Shown one piece after another: positions 6,848 through 8,615 of a stretch of 8,615 nucleotides of DNA (position 1 is its first letter; every line of letters starts with the position of its first letter). The stretch is from Bacteroidota bacterium. GTDB lineage: Bacteria; Bacteroidota; Bacteroidia; Chitinophagales; Chitinophagaceae. The translations under genes and the position numbers were made by a program. A model generated the notes under the pieces. That model was given only the letters and a program-made list of their open reading frames with translations. It was not told the DNA's origin and did no database searches. The DNA is taken from NCBI GenBank assembly GCA_028876035.1, contig JAGWTK010000153.1, positions 1 through 8,615 of the forward strand, written 5' to 3'.

Positions 6848-7955
6848 GGCGGTAAGCGTCGATCGTTTGAATGCTTCCATCGGCGTTGTATTGGAGCGGC
6901 GCCACTTTCACATTCCGAAGGTGTGTTTTGCCGGATAGTTGTACGTCATGGTAGAAGATGTACCATTTACCACCCACTTCAACAATGGAATGATGATTCG
7001 TCCAGCCGTCCACCGGTTGCAGGACCACGCCCTGGTAGGTAAACGGTCCATACGGACTATCACCCGTTGCATAGCAAATAAAATGGGTATCGCCGGTTGA
7101 ATAAGAGAAGTAGTATTTGCCATTGTATTTGTGCATCCAGGCTGCCTCGAAGAATCGCTTGTCGTTGTCTTTCTCAGTAAACGGCTTTCCGTCTTTTCCC
7201 AGGAGCTGAATTTCTTTCACCGGGCCATTATACGATTTCATATCTGCATTCATCAGCGCTACTCTTGGCAGGATGGCTGGCTCTCCGGGCTGCCGGAGTT
7301 TCGCGGCTGAATCATACACGTTGTTATTCCAGCGTTGTAATTGTCCGCCCCAAATACCCCCGAAATACATATAAAACTTTCCAACATCATCTTTGAACAC
7401 ACAGGGGTCGATGCTGTAACTGCCTTTGATAGGCGCCTTCTCCGCGGTGAACGGGCCCGCCGGGTTTTTACTGGTGGCAACACCAATATGAAAAACATCT
7501 TTTTTGTCTTTCACGGGAAAGTACAGGTAATAAGTATTGTTGGCGAAGGCTGCATCTGGTGCCCAAAGCTGTCTGCCTGCCCAGGGTATGCCCTTAATGT
7601 GAAGGGCCACTCCATGATCGGTAACCGCACCGCCCACACTGTCCATTGACAAAACGTGGTAATCCATCATATTGAAATGATCACCATTATCGTTTTCGGG
7701 TGTGCCTGTTGCGGTATCGTGCGATGGATAAATATAGATTTTACCGTTAAATACATGCGCTGATGGGTCAGCCGTATAAATATTGCTGACCAGGGGTTGC
7801 GATATAGGAACTTTCCGGGATTCTTTTTTTACAGCAGCAGCAGAATCGGCTGCGGGGGCAATCTTTGTGCTCTCTGTTGCATTGTTGCAGGAAACCATCA
7901 GCAGGATGGCAGCTACTGCAAGAAAACCTACATGTTTGGGTTGTTGGTATGGCAT
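6840..7955 (-). CDS. GH43 glycosidase lipoprotein (beta-xylosidase or alpha-arabinofuranosidase)
   Basis: This 371-residue five-bladed beta-propeller enzyme has a lipoprotein signal (hydrophobic 9-21, then MVSC with lipidated Cys23) followed by an Ala/Ser/Lys-rich linker to about residue 50. The three GH43 acidic residues are visible: base Asp63 in YTADPSAHVFNGK, pKa-modulating Asp183 in YSIDPCVF, and acid Glu270 in FFEAAW. TNHHSIVEVGGKWYIFYHD (319-337) supplies the conserved active-site His. The pattern PWAGRQLWAPDAAF (124-137) recalls subfamily 1, though I cannot confirm the subfamily. GH43 members invert beta-xylosides or alpha-L-arabinofuranosides. No acidic export signal follows Cys23, so it may face the periplasm and act on imported oligosaccharides. 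It lies 25 nt after the GH115 stop, and its last 8 nt overlap the CE20 start (ATGAATAA), which suggests translational coupling. Confidence 0.9.
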   Translation of the reverse strand: MPYQQPKHVGFLAVAAILLMVSCNNATESTKIAPAADSAAAVKKESRKVPISQPLVSNIYTADPSAHVFNGKIYIYPSHDTATGTPENDNGDHFNMMDYHVLSMDSVGGAVTDHGVALHIKGIPWAGRQLWAPDAAFANNTYYLYFPVKDKKDVFHIGVATSKNPAGPFTAEKAPIKGSYSIDPCVFKDDVGKFYMYFGGIWGGQLQRWNNNVYDSAAKLRQPGEPAILPRVALMNADMKSYNGPVKEIQLLGKDGKPFTEKDNDKRFFEAAWMHKYNGKYYFSYSTGDTHFICYATGDSPYGPFTYQGVVLQPVDGWTNHHSIVEVGGKWYIFYHDVQLSGKTHLRNVKVAPLQYNADGSIQTIDAYRHE

Positions 7956-7980
7956 AAGCTCTGTTTTGAACGTATTTTAG

Positions 7981-8615
7981 TTAATGGGTGGAAGGCGGTC
8001 CAAGGTAACTCTCTTTCAAATCTCCTCCATCCACCACCAGTCTCTGAAGCACCAGCGCCGGTTGAAGCAGTTTAAAATGAATGGTATGTTCACCTGGCGC
8101 GAGCGTAGGATGTTTCGAACTTGTAACAATGATGTTGTTTGCAACCCATTTGCCCCAAATTGCCGGCCTGGCATCGTCTTTATTTACGGTAATGATTTGG
8201 GGTTCTTCCGCATCGATCGATACCGCATACTGCATACCCTCGTTGTGGTACAAGTTTAATGTTGGAGAGAAGTAGGCATAGAGCGTTATGTCGCTGGTAG
8301 CCGGCATACGGAATTGGTAACTCAATTCCGGGGCGTTTTGAACATCATTGCATTTTGGTCCGGTTACAGGAAACAGGGTCATCCCCGCGCCGGTACGCCC
8401 AATATCTGGTATGCGTTTCCAAAATAAACCACTGTGGTTGGATAGTTTCTTGTACTTATCTGCTTCGATGGCTGCAAACCGGTTTCCTAAGCTGGAAGTG
8501 GACGCAGGAATAATTGTAGTACTATTACTATCACTCCCCCCGGGCAGGTATTGCAACGAGGGTAGTTTCTGCTTTTCGGGTTGCTGCCAATAGGTATAGC
8601 CGATATGTGTTTGGC
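7981..8615 (-). CDS. GH115 xylan alpha-1,2-glucuronidase, C-terminal part (5' end off window)
   Basis: The frame stays open to the right edge, giving 210 residues up to the TAA at 7981-7983. A TTG at 8556 can be taken for a start, but the upstream in-frame residues HIGYTYWQQPEKQ match the end of the GH115 catalytic region, so this is a fragment of a protein usually of 800-1000 residues. The rest is the GH115 C-terminal beta-sandwich: WKRIPDIGRTGAGMTLFPVT, then YFSPTLNLYHNEGMQYAVSI, the closing LVLQRLVVDGGDL and SYLGPP. The family inverts alpha-1,2-linked glucuronic or 4-O-methylglucuronic acid off xylan and works on internal as well as terminal decorations. Catalytic residues lie outside the window. 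It is the first visible gene of the leftward cluster and its strongest substrate indicator. Whether the operon begins here or further upstream cannot be seen. Confidence 0.9.
   Translation of the reverse strand, partial: QTHIGYTYWQQPEKQKLPSLQYLPGGSDSNSTTIIPASTSSLGNRFAAIEADKYKKLSNHSGLFWKRIPDIGRTGAGMTLFPVTGPKCNDVQNAPELSYQFRMPATSDITLYAYFSPTLNLYHNEGMQYAVSIDAEEPQIITVNKDDARPAIWGKWVANNIIVTSSKHPTLAPGEHTIHFKLLQPALVLQRLVVDGGDLKESYLGPPSTH

Noticed and set aside
7981..8556. A separate small 191-residue gene starting at TTG 8556
   Set aside because: The frame continues upstream to the window edge with GH115-like sequence, so this is the tail of a larger protein.

Overview
This window looks like part of a plant cell wall polysaccharide utilisation locus from a Bacteroidota bacterium. 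A soil-type relative of Chitinophaga or Niastella is plausible, but that is inferred from the style of the proteins and was not tested. The support is a dense run of exported carbohydrate-active enzymes, a Bacteroidota-type lipoprotein signal, an absence of obvious Shine-Dalgarno sites, and a TAnnTTTG-type -7 promoter element. No SusC/SusD pair, regulator, RNA gene, insertion sequence or CRISPR array is visible, so only the enzyme part of the locus is present.

Layout. Reading leftward on the minus strand from the right edge there is one compact cluster. It starts with the C-terminal quarter of a GH115 alpha-glucuronidase (8615-7981, running off the window). Next come a GH43 lipoprotein (7955-6840), an SGNH acetylesterase of the CE20/sialate O-acetylesterase type (6847-4901), a CE4-type polysaccharide deacetylase (4883-4080) and a CE15 glucuronoyl esterase (4075-2705). 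Gaps are 25 nt, an 8-nt overlap, 17 nt and 4 nt, so these five genes are very probably one operon. A single plus-strand gene follows (943-2682). It encodes a secreted right-handed beta-helix protein, convergent with the operon, whose C-terminus resembles phage tail-fibre ends. On its far side, divergent from it, is the N-terminal third of a GH31 glycosidase (756-1), cut by the left edge. The 186-bp gap between these two divergent genes holds a candidate promoter and inverted repeats.

How the genes fit together. GH115 removes (4-O-methyl)glucuronic acid from xylan. CE15 cuts the ester joining that same uronic acid to lignin alcohols. The CE20 and CE4 enzymes would remove acetyl groups. GH43 would trim xylose or arabinose. 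GH31 could remove alpha-linked xylose or glucose. Together they suit acetylated, lignin-linked glucuronoxylan, or a mixed xylan/xyloglucan substrate. No backbone endo-xylanase is visible here. The beta-helix protein is the least understood member and the best candidate for something new.
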